Assembly (NCBI GenBank): GCA_021613335.1
Contig: JAJTWR010000365.1
Coordinates: 1,858,501-1,922,500, forward strand
Source: Whitmania pigra
Taxonomy: Eukaryota; Annelida; Clitellata; Hirudinida; Haemopidae
Direction: 5' to 3'
Length of the DNA: 64,000 bases
Below the pieces are notes generated by a model. The model was given only the letters and a program-made list of their open reading frames with translations, ran no database searches and was not told the origin of the DNA. Positions 11,901-37,341 of the stretch are shown one piece after another. Numbering within the stretch: the first letter of the stretch is position 1; the number at the start of each line of letters is the position of its first letter. The translations under genes were made by a program, and so were the position numbers.

Positions 11901-12985
11901 AAAATGAATTTTAATGAAAAAAATATACAAGATTTTTATCTTACGGAAGCGAAAATAAGCAGCGATGTCCACGTTGGTATTTGGCCATATCCAGCGTGCT
12001 TCCGGTGAAATATTTTGGAAATTTGTATTCCACGGAGAGGTGAGCTGAGAGTTTGGACCCTTTTGGCTTGCGTAAGGCCATCCTTGATCGTTGAAAGAAG
12101 TCAAGAACCAGTTGCTCTCGAAGTTGTTTGTACTGCGCCAGGCTGTACTAGTGAAAAAGACGTATGACCCTGAAGTATCCCCTGATCCAAGAAGTCCAAA
12201 TCCCGGTGAACCAAATGAAACAGGGACTCTGATAGCGATCAGAGACCCGTAAACAAGGCTGTAGGTATCGGTTAACCACCAGTTGTTTCTGTTGGGTTGA
12301 GCGGGCATCAGGTAGCCATTGATATAAAGTTCGTAAGACGGGCTAGCTGTCACAGTAAAGTTGAGGTCTGTCGGAGAGAATTTTAAAATAGATTATTTCA
12401 ATGTTTCCCTCATCAATGGTCTTAACAACAATTATTAATTATAAAGTTATTTAATGCTTCATTATAAATAAAAAAATATTAAATTAAATATTGCAACAAA
12501 TAATCATAGAACATATAAAAAATAACCAAGGATTTATGACAGACTAACAGATCTAATAAATAAAAAGCCATTCATTAAATTCAAGACAACATTCAATGCG
12601 TCTTAGACACGAGAATGCTTCACAATGCGAGATATTTTCAATTTCACTATCTTTTTCATTTCATTCTTTTCATTTACAATTTAAGCATTATTTTTTGGTT
12701 ATTATATTACAGCATCTTATATTTTATTACATTATATTGTGCATGTTGGGACATTTTAAAATAAAAAACTTAAAGCGTTTAAAGAAGACAGAAATAATGT
12801 GTAATGTTAGCAATAATGCAATAATAGAAATAGTTAATAAGTAATTGTTTTTTTTTTCATTGTGTTTATTATTAACAAGCTTATTATTATTAATAAAATT
12901 GTAAGAAATTACATTGAGCGTTGAGACTCTGGATGGAGATGATCAATAATAAGAGTTGACACCACGAAGTTCCTGACATTTTCAT
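2552..12985 (-). CDS. Gene B: type I transmembrane collagen with jelly-roll, EGF and vWFA domains
   Basis: This is a 26-exon gene whose exon lengths sum to 5094 nt (1697 aa plus stop). Domain order: signal peptide (12985-12913), jelly-roll-like domain (12367-11945), collagen (11827-6936), Ca-EGF (6649-6512), vWFA (6114-5279), second vWFA (5130-4259), EGF-like modules (3979-3098), then transmembrane helix and tail (2910-2552). Nearly every collagen exon starts and ends in phase 1, splitting a glycine codon, and the donors read G|GT. The start ATG was chosen because it begins a classic signal sequence and has a GTAATT donor at 12912. A type I plasma-membrane protein with a long outward-facing triple helix is predicted; trimer formation is inferred from collagen biology. 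It is the tandem paralogue of the gene at 16330-30123. Exact splice sites are by eye. Confidence 0.88.
3098..3979 (-). CDS. Gene B exons 23-25: three Cys-rich EGF-type modules
   Basis: Exons 3979-3884 (96 nt), 3802-3680 (123 nt) and 3190-3098 (93 nt), all phase 1. The middle one is a clear calcium-binding EGF (starts [16 protein letters not shown]). The third starts DINEC and is truncated, having five cysteines before the membrane stalk. The first is atypical: [15 protein letters not shown] followed by a [11 protein letters not shown] end. Gene A has exons of exactly the same three lengths at 18265, 18023 and 17788. Confidence 0.83.
4259..5130 (-). CDS. Gene B exons 21-22: second vWFA domain, degenerate metal site
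   Basis: Exons 5130-4746 and 4453-4259, the latter ending at a strong GTGAGT donor. It begins [20 protein letters not shown]: the Rossmann-type first strand and helix of a vWFA are clear, but the D-x-S-x-S site reads DTNAP, so ordinary metal coordination is probably lost. The second exon carries the final strands and helix ([13 protein letters not shown], then [20 protein letters not shown]). The equivalent domain in gene A reads DGYVS, also degenerate. Confidence 0.82.
5279..6114 (-). CDS. Gene B exons 19-20: first vWFA domain
   Basis: Exons 6114-5907 and 5681-5279, joined in phase 2 with donor GA|GTTCGT. The domain opens with [15 protein letters not shown], and DNSIS is a canonical MIDAS D-x-S-x-S metal site. 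A later strand reads [12 protein letters not shown], where the usual D of the ITDG-type motif is replaced by Asn. A Cys near each end suggests a disulphide-closed domain. vWFA domains bind ligands, often collagens or matrix proteins, through the metal site; the ligand here is unknown. In gene A the 5681-5279 exon is split by one extra intron. Confidence 0.87.
6512..6649 (-). CDS. Gene B exon 18: EGF-like domain
   Basis: One phase-1 exon of about 46 residues with six cysteines after a leading GVCGQVNEC. The order is C-x(8)-C-x(3)-C-x(8)-C-x-C-x(12)-C, and the DSYYC-like aromatic segment is typical of membrane-proximal and matrix EGF modules. Asn and Glu near the first Cys suggest calcium binding. 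It corresponds to the exon at 21677-21543 in gene A. Confidence 0.85.
6936..11827 (-). CDS. Gene B exons 3-17: collagen triple-helix region
   Basis: Exons at 11827-11777, 11619-11458, 11307-11176, 10999-10838, 10743-10564, 10425-10177, 10034-9855, 9781-9458, 9397-9254, 9190-9011, 8590-8411, 8323-8144, 7940-7728, 7515-7372 and 7052-6936. The last fourteen encode about 849 residues of Gly-X-Y. Lengths such as 162, 180, 144 and 324 nt are multiples of 18 rather than of the 54-nt unit of fibrillar collagens. Interruptions occur at GNSLPG (11307 exon), GYGAPG (10425 exon) and GLNVIG (7940 exon). Triplets are rich in Pro, Thr, Ser, Gln, Asn and Tyr and poor in charged residues. The rod ends with [11 protein letters not shown] and passes into an EGF domain. 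Confidence 0.92.
8741..8926 (-). other. small ORF with signal-peptide-like start inside a gene B intron
   Basis: The intron between exons 9190-9011 and 8590-8411 contains a patch of higher GC with a 61-codon ATG frame beginning [16 protein letters not shown], which looks like a signal peptide, followed by a polar segment with one Cys. The patch also holds tRNA-like box elements on the + strand (CAGAGTAGG and GGTTGAGTACC), so it may be a SINE fragment carrying an accidental frame. No splice signals link it to the collagen. Confidence 0.2.
11945..12367 (-). CDS. Gene B exon 2: jelly-roll-like N-terminal domain
   Basis: A single exon encodes about 141 residues. Early strand-like segments ([17 protein letters not shown]) lead into a Trp-rich middle and end with [17 protein letters not shown]. 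The pattern of 'YINGY ... GSLIAIRV ... GFGLLGSG ... W ... FNDQGWPYA ... WIW ... YFRFR' resembles beta-sandwich domains found in eukaryotic surface proteins and in N-terminal regions of bacterial rhamnosidase-type enzymes, where such folds bind sugars. I cannot name a Pfam family with confidence, so ligand binding is inference. Gene A has a vWFA domain at this position instead. Confidence 0.7.
12913..12985 (-). CDS. Gene B exon 1: signal peptide
   Basis: ATG at 12985-12983, with a second in-frame ATG two codons later. The hydrophobic core reads [15 protein letters not shown] and is followed by Gln, typical of a cleavable signal peptide. The exon ends in phase 1 and joins the next exon at 12367 (CTCTCCGACAG acceptor). 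Confidence 0.85.
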
Positions 12986-14412
12986 CTGTTGGTCTTTTCT
13001 GACTGTTGTGTTTTGTGTTTTTAATTTACAACCTAGTTGTAATTGTAATATAATAACAATATTTGTGAAATTACTTTATCAATGAATTTTAATAACAAGA
13101 AATGCTTTCTAATTAAAAAATTATAATTATTTGCTTTAGTTCTAGATATATTGAATTAAACATTGTTGTAATATTACGTAAATAATATTATCTTTAAATA
13201 AATTTAAAAAATAAAATTAAATATAATAATTATATAATTTCAACAAAGATGTAAAGTAAATCAAAAAACAAAATACAGCATTCATTCGAATAACAAATTA
13301 TAAAATAACCTCAAACATCTACTTGCTATCCAGTTTGCCCAGCAAATCCTGCAAGAACAATTCTTGAGATTTCAAAAAATTGACTTAAATCCGCTTAGAC
13401 TAAATTGAATTAAATGAATAATTTCTTTAAACAAAATAATTTATTTCAAATCCAAGCTTAATGATAAGATGTTCACCTCACAAGCAAAAGCAAGCTCTCA
13501 GCCTTTGAAAAGAGACAGGAATCTTTAATAAGTTAGTGCCAACAATGCCAAGCCGATATTTGAAGCTCATGTCCTGAATGGGTATTTTTGAATGTCACAC
13601 AACAACTTCAACAATTGCCTTCTTACCGCATTTGTTTCGCTTTTTGAAATTAATTTGTTACAAATGCAGCTTACTAAAACGTTATTTATTTATTATTGTT
13701 ACTACTAATATTATTTTTGGTTGTTAATTAAACTAGTTTGAAGTTTGTTAAAGTTTCTTACATGTTTATTCAGACGGCCTTAATTTATTACTTTTTTAAG
13801 TTTGATAACATTTCAACTTTCCTTAATTTAACAAAGCATTTGGTCATTTAGTTTGCATTTCACTCGGAATGCGATTTCTGAAGTTTTCAAGTTCATAAAA
13901 CTTTTTCAAAAAAATTTCAAAGTCATAAAAAAATGATTTCACAACTGATTAAGGTTGCCACGATAATGATAATCGTGATGCTACTGACTATGGCAATGCA
14001 AAAATTGAAATAATTATGTGTCAAACGCGTGCCAAGCATAAAAATACTTTTGGCCATCTCAATTTAAAAATCTATGCTTTCAAAATTGCCCACATCGGAA
14101 GTAAGAGTGAAGCAATTCACGTTGAAATGTCACGGTTGAGTGTTCAGGGAGTTACCTAAGTCTTGAAATAGTTACGTGATCTGTCGTCATGTTAGTGAAC
14201 GAATTCCTTACTTTTAAAGGAGCATCAGGACAAGATCAGAGTACAATAGGGCCTCAATGAAATAACAAAAATAATAAAATCAAAAAGAAAGAAATAGAAA
14301 AGTCACGACTTGCGAAACCACGTTCTTGAGGAGCACGATTTTGTTCAAAAATATCCGGCAATGTCCTTCTCCATGACGCCCTGCTTTGTCTGATTTCTCA
14401 TATACGATAGTC

Positions 14413-14962
<550 letters not shown>

Positions 14963-16066
14963 TTTGTTATGGTTTGGGTTGATTTGAACTCCACAACATT
15001 CACTGAAGTAATCCTCAAAGGAATCTCAAGCTTCCCAGAACGAACAAGTCCCCCGCAGTCAAGAAATTTCGCAAAAATAATTTCGAAAATATGTTTTGGA
15101 CCTCTAAATATTTTCTTTAAGTTGGAATATTTTGTCATAAATTTATTAACAGTTATTACGAACCTGAAAGGATCTAGGTCACATTAATACCATTCGGGTT
15201 AAACACATGACATTTACATTAAGTGTTCGGATTGAAATGATATTGTAATAAATAATTAATCGGCATTATATGTTGAAAATTTATGAAAGTTTGCTTCAAC
15301 ATTGAGACGCCTATAACGAACAAATGTGTTAAAGTTTACAATGATTTAATCTTCAAATTGATCGAATGTTTTTCCCAATTCGTTCAGTTCAATAATAATA
15401 AAAATACTATTTATGAACTGAAAATTTTAAAATAATTCCAAACAAAGAATCTTGTATTATTATTAATATAACTATAATTAAATACTATATATTAAATTGT
15501 TTTTATTGTTGTTATTGACATGATGTTACCATCATCATCATCATAATTCTTGTTTGTAATACCAGTTGCAAGAAAGGTCACATGCCTTTTGAGAGAGTTT
15601 GTCTGAATGATTTAGGATCAGAATTGAATTGATAGCGAATGTCGATAAATATTTTCTGTTATAGTAGGATCACAGCATAAGAATAATATTTCAAAACGCA
15701 CAAAATTATTCGCGTTGGGCAGCGAAATGGCTGTTTGTTATTTTTGTTGGTGGTCGATCCACATTTTATTGGTTCAAACGAGTTGTGTTTGTCGTAATGT
15801 GAGGCCATTCATTCACGGTGAGGTTTCGATTCGAACATGTCCCGTAGCTCTATTTTTGTTGTCACTTCATTGGAGCACAACTTAACAAAACTTAAGTTTT
15901 ACTTAACAAACTTAACAAAAAACACTGTTTGTGTCTTGTTCTTGATTAATTTTGGTGATCAGTTAAGCAATTAAACACAGTTATTTGCTCAAATTGACTT
16001 TACTTGATTTTATTTTTCATTATTGTTGTTCATTCTTTAATAATCAACAGAGTGGATTAGAGGGAA

Positions 16067-16072
16067 TTTATT
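16067..16072 (-). promoter_or_regulatory. candidate polyadenylation signal of gene A
   Basis: AATAAA on the minus strand about 260 nt after the gene A stop codon at 16330. Position-based inference. Confidence 0.35.
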
Positions 16073-16329
16073 GCACCAAGTTAAGTTTAAAAAAATGGTT
16101 AATCAGATATTAAAATACAATGTACATAATTTAACTGCATAAGTGATTAATAAATTTAAGTAAATTACTAGAGAGATCACATAGCCACCTGATATGAAGT
16201 GATCATCCATAGCATTTTAATTTTCATATGTAAAGAATTAAAAATGGCTCAAAAGATATGCAAAGTAACAAATTCTTTTTTCAACAAATAACAAATATCC
16301 CAAAAATTCAAAGATCACTTAATAGTTTT

Positions 16330-30123
<13,794 letters not shown>

Positions 30124-31139
30124 TTTAGTTAATTGTTCTGATATTTGTGTGTAAACTGCAAAAAAAAAAACTTAAAATAATAATAAACTTTTATCATTTA
30201 ACAAAGATCTCATCATTCACCAATTTTAATGGTTGAAAATGTAACAAAGTAGCACACAAACAAATAATTGATGAATATTTACATATAACATATGAATATT
30301 CATAACATGGGAAAACCTTGGACAGTTTTTGTGGAACGAATTCTTATGTAGGACAGTTATTTGGACCACTTTCTTTTCACATTAACATCATAAAAACCAG
30401 AATGTTATTATGACAATTATAAAATTGCATGAGCACTTTATTTTATATATTTTTAACTTTCAATCTAAGTCAAAGACTTAATGACGTTTCAAAGACATGC
30501 AGAGTAAGAAAACAATGAATGTTGTCAGTCAAATGGGAGTCAAAGAAAATGCGAAGCAACACGATTTAGTAAATGTAAGCGAGATATTTTAAGAATTTCG
30601 TTTTTCATTACATTATTTGGCTCATGTAATTCAACCGTGACGATATTAGAGTCGTGTTTGAGGTTTCGCACGAATGATCAACAATGTTTTATGTGCCTGT
30701 GGACACTAATCACTGATTATCATTTATCATAAACATTCTATATGCAGATACATGCCTGAGCTAAATATAATACCCTAACGTAAAATTCCCTATATGAATA
30801 TGCTATTCATTTTTTTAGTATGGAATGATGAAGATCCACTTTGAAGATAAATAAATAAATTATCCATAGTTATAATAAATTATTTAGATGATTATTTTAT
30901 GATCGTAAATTATTAAAATTACTTAAAATTTCTACAGAAAATAATAATCATTTAATAATTTGTCCACTGATTATGTTTTTGTCTAGACCACATTAATATG
31001 AGTAGTTGCAAAAGTCACTAACGTGAACATTATTACTCTACAATTATAAAAAAATAATAATAATTTAAAAAAATAATTATTATTATTACAGCATCTATTA
31101 TTAATGTTGTGTTAATTTGTATTTGTATTTAGCCGTTAT

Positions 31140-31306
31140 TTTGAGAGCCTTGTGTATCCGGATAGGATGTGAAGGCTCTTCTTAATCGATCCACCATTTA
31201 TATGACGCCCAGGCTGGGTTGCGAACACGACACTTGTTGAACACGACTGTTGTTAGTACGCCGCATGCAGCAACACTACCTATTCGGCCAATCTGCATGC
31301 CAATGT
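31140..31306 (-). mobile_element. tRNA-derived SINE-like element, family 2
   Basis: On the minus strand an A-box-like TGGCCGAATAGG is followed about 50 nt later by a B-box-like TGTTCGCAACC, as in an RNA polymerase III promoter. A unique tail ends in a hairpin, with AGAGCCTT pairing to AAGGCTCT. It is not a functional tRNA, since no acceptor stem or mature length is seen. Local GC is well above its surroundings. Family naming would need other genomic copies. Confidence 0.5.
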
Positions 31307-31526
31307 TGTAACTTTAATAATAAGTAATACAAAGTTATTATAAATTAATTATAATTGCAATCAGCGATGTACAACTATGAATAATATAATAATAATAATA
31401 ATTATATTGATAATGATTACAATAGGCATAGCCACACCAAAGTGTAAGGTTTAACCCGAGGCGTTCATATATGAAGGTCAACATTATATTTACTGTTCTC
31501 ATAATTAGTCCATGGTTCTTTGGCTG

Positions 31527-31985
<459 letters not shown>

Positions 31986-32889
31986 CGAAGAAGATGAAGA
32001 AGAATAAGCAATGTCACATTATTTCAAATGAGGCTATTTTAATAATTTTAAAACAAATCTAGTCTTCAAGAATGAAGTTAGATTTGAGAAATTTACTCTG
32101 ATTGAGGACACGAAAGAAGTCATAAGCATGTAACTAATATATTTATAATAAAATGTAATTATCAATTTATTTATATACAATTTTTAATGTATACTTAAAC
32201 TAAAGACTAAAATTAAATTGAAATCTAACTTTAGATCAGAAACAGGTTCTCTTGTTCATGGCAGTCAACCTAATCATTCAAAAAGCACCTTAATTTATTA
32301 TAAATTGAATCAACAGCTTAATGTAGTGCTTGTTATATATTATTCATAATTTTGTCATTTATATTGTGTACTAATGTTAATCTCTGAATGTTAATGTTAA
32401 TCATTAGCGTTTGCTGTAAATGACAATATTTTGATTTTTCAAATTACACATAACGTGAGAGATTTTACATATAAAAATAATATGTCGCTTCACAAATTGA
32501 TAATGAATCTTTAAATTTTATTAAATAACGAGTTAATCAGTGAAATAACTACGTAACTGAATGAAGTTCGTGAACCTACCGATACTATCCAATGCCTGCA
32601 TGAATAGTAACCAACTAAAGAGTAAGTTGAAAATTTGAGACAAAATCTTGTGTGGCTTTTGTCAGCTGTGAATGTAAATGCATTCAACTGCCTGCTTTGT
32701 TCAAAATGTTGAAAAGTCGCTTCCTCAAGCAGGCATTTCAAGGTAACTGCAATAGTTGCTTTCAGTACCGGGTTTTTTAAATCAGCTCTGTGCCACTAAA
32801 ATGACATCCCATCATTGCAGACTGATGGCTAAATGAACTTATAGCACAACCAAATTACCCGAGTATGTTGCCTCTAGGTTTGCCAAAAA

Positions 32890-33480
32890 TCGTCGAGATA
32901 ACCGATGATTGAGATAACCGAAAATCAATCTGTCGTCTATATATTAACATGTGCAAGAAATTTCTTTATGTATATAACGTGCATTAACAAATAAGAATGT
33001 ACATACGTGTTTTTGGTGGTTTTGATAAGAGCAATTGATACGGTCTATGCAGTATAGGTAGTATGATTTCATAATGTTTCTCTATTAACTAATTAACTGA
33101 TTGTCCAGTTTTCTCTGAACACCTGGAGACATTTTTAGAACGAAAAAAACAAACAGATTAGCTGTAGCATGTTATCCCTGAGGCAAGATCATCAAGGGCG
33201 AATTGGCTTCGGCAACATAAAAGAATCGACATAACCGATGAGAAAATGTTACGATAAAGTGGGAATTTGGCGGTTCCACTGCAAAGTAAGCAATTAGTTA
33301 CGGGGATCGAGATACAGTGGCGAATTTGGCCCTCTTTTGTGCTCGAGATATTAGGGTCAGGCGACATAAAAGAATCGACATAACCGATAAGAAAATAAGA
33401 CAAAGAGCAAATTTGGTGATTCCACTTCAAAAACATCGACTTCATAAGGTTCGCGAGTTAACCGTTATATTATGTTATGC
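32890..33480. repeat. degenerate repeats of an ATAACCGAT-type motif
   Basis: The motif GA[G/C]ATAACCGA occurs near 32896, 32911, 33229 and 33377, with a GAGTTAACCGTTAT variant at 33449. Two copies lie in a duplicated block of about 75 bp (from about 33212 and 33360) that shares CATAAAAGAATCGACATAA. The motif resembles the subterminal repeats of pogo/Tigger-type DNA transposons. No transposase remnant is present, so this could be a non-autonomous fragment. Confidence 0.35.
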
Positions 33481-34329
33481 AAGGGCGACAAGCAATTTTA
33501 TTTTAAACTGATGAAAATTAACAAAATTTAATTTCAGTCTTGGATGTTATGTTTCCTATTGTTGTTACATCTCAGCCAATAAAGTCCTTGCATCACATCA
33601 TCAACCAAACTCTTGCCAGGGATGAATGTTGTTCCAAGTGGCAATTGCTTGTTTGGCATAAGTGAAAGCTCACCGTCACAAACATGAGTTTGTTAGCCAG
33701 TTTGGTTTTGACAAACTTCAAACCTGCAAAAAACTTTTTTCGAGAAAACGGAATATTGTGTATGTTCCTGACAGCTTAGCTCAGCTTACTTTATATTGAA
33801 TTGAGAGCTCGTTAAAAGTTCTACAAAACTGGCCAATATCTAAAGTTCGGGTCTTCATGTTTTTCATACGTTTCTGAGTCTGCCAGCAGACCTGATTTAT
33901 TAGTGTTATTCAATAAACGCGAACAAATTTACATTTCACTTTGAAGCGATTTTTTGGATCTGGCCATCCAATCAACTTAATTCTAAGCTTGTCAACAAAT
34001 CATAATTAAATGCCTGATTATAATACAACTTAGCCTGTTTGAGGTGGCGCAACAATGCCTGCAACTGGAATAATTGCATCACCGTCCATTGTTGAAAAAT
34101 CAAAGTTCAATGTATGATAGTACGTGCGAAGATGACGGGAAAGAAGGTAGCCGCTAGCGACGGAGGTTCTTTATTGAAGAGATAAACCAAAGAGTCTTAT
34201 AGAATATTATGTTTACTCCAAAAATTATTTTTTCCAAAAACACCCAGATTTCCAAAAAAAACTTCGAAACCAAGATTTCGTCCAAATAAAAAAGCCAAGA
34301 TCTTGGCTTAAAAATTTTGCACTTAACCC

Positions 34330-34410
34330 TTCAAGTTCTGATTTTCGTGCGGGGTCTCCCATTTGAAGTTAAGCCATTGTCCGATCCTGTGATTCCCTGC
34401 CTTAGACATT
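34330..34410 (-). repeat. 5S rRNA-like fragment
   Basis: On the minus strand CAGGATCGGAC, a TTAACTT segment and then AATGGGAGACC occur in the order and spacing of the internal control region of 5S rRNA (CAGGGTCGGGC ... GGATGGGAGACC). The flanks do not form a full 5S gene, so it is a pseudogene fragment or a 5S-derived SINE head. Confidence 0.3.
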
Positions 34411-35023
34411 ACCGCAATAAAATTACACATCACAAGTGTTGTAAATAAATAAACATAGCATCGACTAGCGAGGAATCAAACTACGTTGGTGACCCCCACC
34501 ATTAAACTCAGTCAAAATCATTCAACGGAGTTAGCAACTGCTATTTCGCGAGATTTTCGAAAATTTTTGCGATAAATTCGAATTTTTATAATTGCAAGCA
34601 AGTGAGATTTATTAATTTGCAGCGACGCGACAAATATCAGAAAGGTGAAAAATGTTTCATTTTTTTACCGTTATAATTTTTTTAAATGAATGTAATCCAT
34701 TTATGTTTGCTATTGAATCACATTTGAATTTGAAAAGCATTACTGGTTATGGTGTCTTTATTGGTTAGTTAATAACCTCCAATAACTACGCCCTTAAATC
34801 AAATAATGTATTAGCAATTTGTTTAAATTAATTAGTTATTCTCAATTTAATTAAATTATAACATCTAATTTTAAGTGTGGCTAAATTCTCATCGAAACTC
34901 TGGTTCCAGTTTTACAATTGCTTCTGAATATTTATTTTAAATACGAGTTTGTATCCAAATATATTTTATTAATAAGCTGAACTTCTATTTTAAATTACAG
35001 TTAAAAAGTTTTAATGCAATAGA

Positions 35024-35029
35024 TTTATT
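35024..35029 (-). promoter_or_regulatory. candidate polyadenylation signal of gene C
   Basis: Minus-strand AATAAA about 95 nt after the gene C stop at 35124. Confidence 0.4.
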
Positions 35030-35123
35030 TTTCTAAAATTTCAAATTTATTTGGCCTGTAATGTCTTTAAACTGCAGGTATTGTATATATTGCCTTCATC
35101 AACACCATTTTCATTGCTTTAAT

Positions 35124-35297
35124 TTACATATGCTCATAATTCTTCTTCTTTTTTTTCCTGCACACACAGATGATGACGTTGACGACGACGATGATGATGA
35201 TGAAAAAGAGGTTGAGGATGAGGAGGAGGAAGATTAACCACCAGAAGTTTCTCAGTAACCAATTTTTCGCCTGTGACGGAATTATCGACTTGGTCGT
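35124..35297 (-). CDS. Gene C exon 7: transmembrane helix encoded in a triplet repeat
   Basis: After the Trp-rich NWLLRNFWWLIFLLLILN comes FFIIIIVVVNVIICVC, encoded by ATC/GTC codons that are a GAT/GAC microsatellite on the + strand, then RKKKKKNYEHM. The hydrophobic stretch is about 30 residues long, at the upper limit for one helix. Confidence 0.75.
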   Translation of the reverse strand, partial: TTKSIIPSQAKNWLLRNFWWLIFLLLILNLFFIIIIVVVNVIICVCRKKKKKNYEHM

Positions 35298-37309
35298 CTG
35301 CAAAAAACGAGATGAAATGTCATTTAAGAGTACCAAAAATGATTTGTCCGAATATTGATTCAATCAGCTTTGTTTAATTACTGTAAAACTTGCTGATGTT
35401 ATTTTAATGTTTCGTGTTAATAAATACACTTAGTAATTAATTAATTATATTTACCTGCGCAGTTGCGATGCTGGATAAAGTTGCGAAGGTGGTACCGCTG
35501 GTTAATTTCGTAGCACTTGTTTCGACGGCCGCAATTGTTGTTAAGGATGTCGCTTGTGTTGTTGCTGTTTCGGTTGTTATTTCGGTTGTTGTTTCTGTTG
35601 TTGTTTCGGTTGTTGTTTCGGTTGATGTTTTGGTTGATGTTTCAGTGGTTGTTATCTCCATTGTAGTCGGTTGTATTGCTGGAGGCGGCGTTACAAAAGC
35701 TGGAGCTGAGTACAGATAGAAACACATAAACAATCATTTCCTTTTTTTATAATAATAATAATAAGAAGAACATGATAATTGAATAACATAATCAATTGAA
35801 TTCAATAAGTATGAATGTAGTATTTACATTTTTTAAAGATAATTTTGTGTTGCATTCATGAATTATGAGTCTAAATTAATATTTAAGCAATGTTACAGAT
35901 TTTAAAAATAATAGTTATTTATATGATTGCTGAATTTTTAATAAAATACTCCTATGTTACTACACCTTTAAAGTAAGCTATAGGTCCAAAATGTGAAGCA
36001 GCACATAGTTCCGACATTTCGACGACACTGTTGTTTTTCTTGTCCAATTTGAAACATCTTGGAAGTTTTAAATATTGCGCATTTATGCGGCGTTCACTGG
36101 TTTTGTAAGTTAAGTATAATAGTATATATCTATATCACTTCAATAATAAAACAATAAGATTATGATTAATCATTTGAATGAACACTTATTGAAAATAATC
36201 AGATGTGATGCTTCTCTGGATTTGAACACGGAATCTTAGAGCTGGCTGATATAGGTTTATCTCTCAGCAATGTTCAATACTTAACATTATTGTTTGAAGG
36301 TATAGCTAGTCGAGGTACAATTTCCTTAAAAAATGTGAACTTAAAATAACTGCTGAATATTTAATAAATTCTCTAATAGTTTTCAACTTTTAAAACTTCA
36401 TCAGTCATATCAATGAAATATTTTAGGCAAAACATTATTAAATTATTAAAAATAGTGAAAAATTTATATCTAAAATTAAGATGGTGAAATAATAATTACA
36501 ATTATTGGTAGGCAATATTTATTTAATAATACTTTTATTTGGTCGATGGTTAATATTTAACTAAATAATATTTAAGTAAATATTACTAAAATACAGGAAT
36601 AAATATTGAAATAATAACGGGGCACAAAAACATTGCAAAAAAACCTCTAGCAAACTCAATGTTTATGGATCTATGAACTGAAAATATTTTGTGTTGGTAC
36701 GTTCGCCCAAAACCCACAAATTCATTCCTTAGTATCGAAGATTATTCATTTTTAATGTCTGATTTTTTATCTAGTTGTTATGTCTGATATTGTTGAAAGT
36801 AATTTTTGAGATAACATTCAAATGAAAAATGCCAAATAAGGCTGTAATTAATTCACTACCTTCAATACCATGCGCGGGCAGGTTATCTCAGCTTTATGAA
36901 GGTAAAAGTTTTTACATGTTCATCAAATAATTAATTAATTCAATTCTCCAGGTTAATTTATTGAATATTGATTACAATCACCTGTTCCCTTGTTCATTGA
37001 AGTAAAGGTATTCATCTCCATTAACTAGGTTCCTTATTTCACCTCCGGTTTTGTGAATCTCCGTGAAATTATTGCTGGAAATCTCCCACGAGTAGATCCT
37101 GTTGAAGGCAGTCGCATACAGGATGTTGGCTAGGATTTATAATTTTTAGTTTTATAATTTATTATGATTAGTAGTTAATTAGCTGTGTGTTATATCTTTA
37201 TTACTAGTTAATCAGTTGTGCATTACTGAAAACTGAGGTAAGCTATGGTGATGGTTTATATTGATTGATGACTTTGGAATTGTGATTGTAATGGCATGAT
37301 GATGATGAT

Positions 37310-37341
<32 letters not shown>

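Noticed and set aside
36200..36280. Third tRNA-like element on the minus strand (GTGTTCAAATCC B-box-like)
   Set aside because: A convincing A-box is missing and there is no second copy in the window; chance match is likely in this length of DNA.
36860..36900. Small extra exon of gene C on the minus strand near 36880
   Set aside because: All frames compatible with neighbouring phases hit a stop; exon 36057-35966 fits instead.
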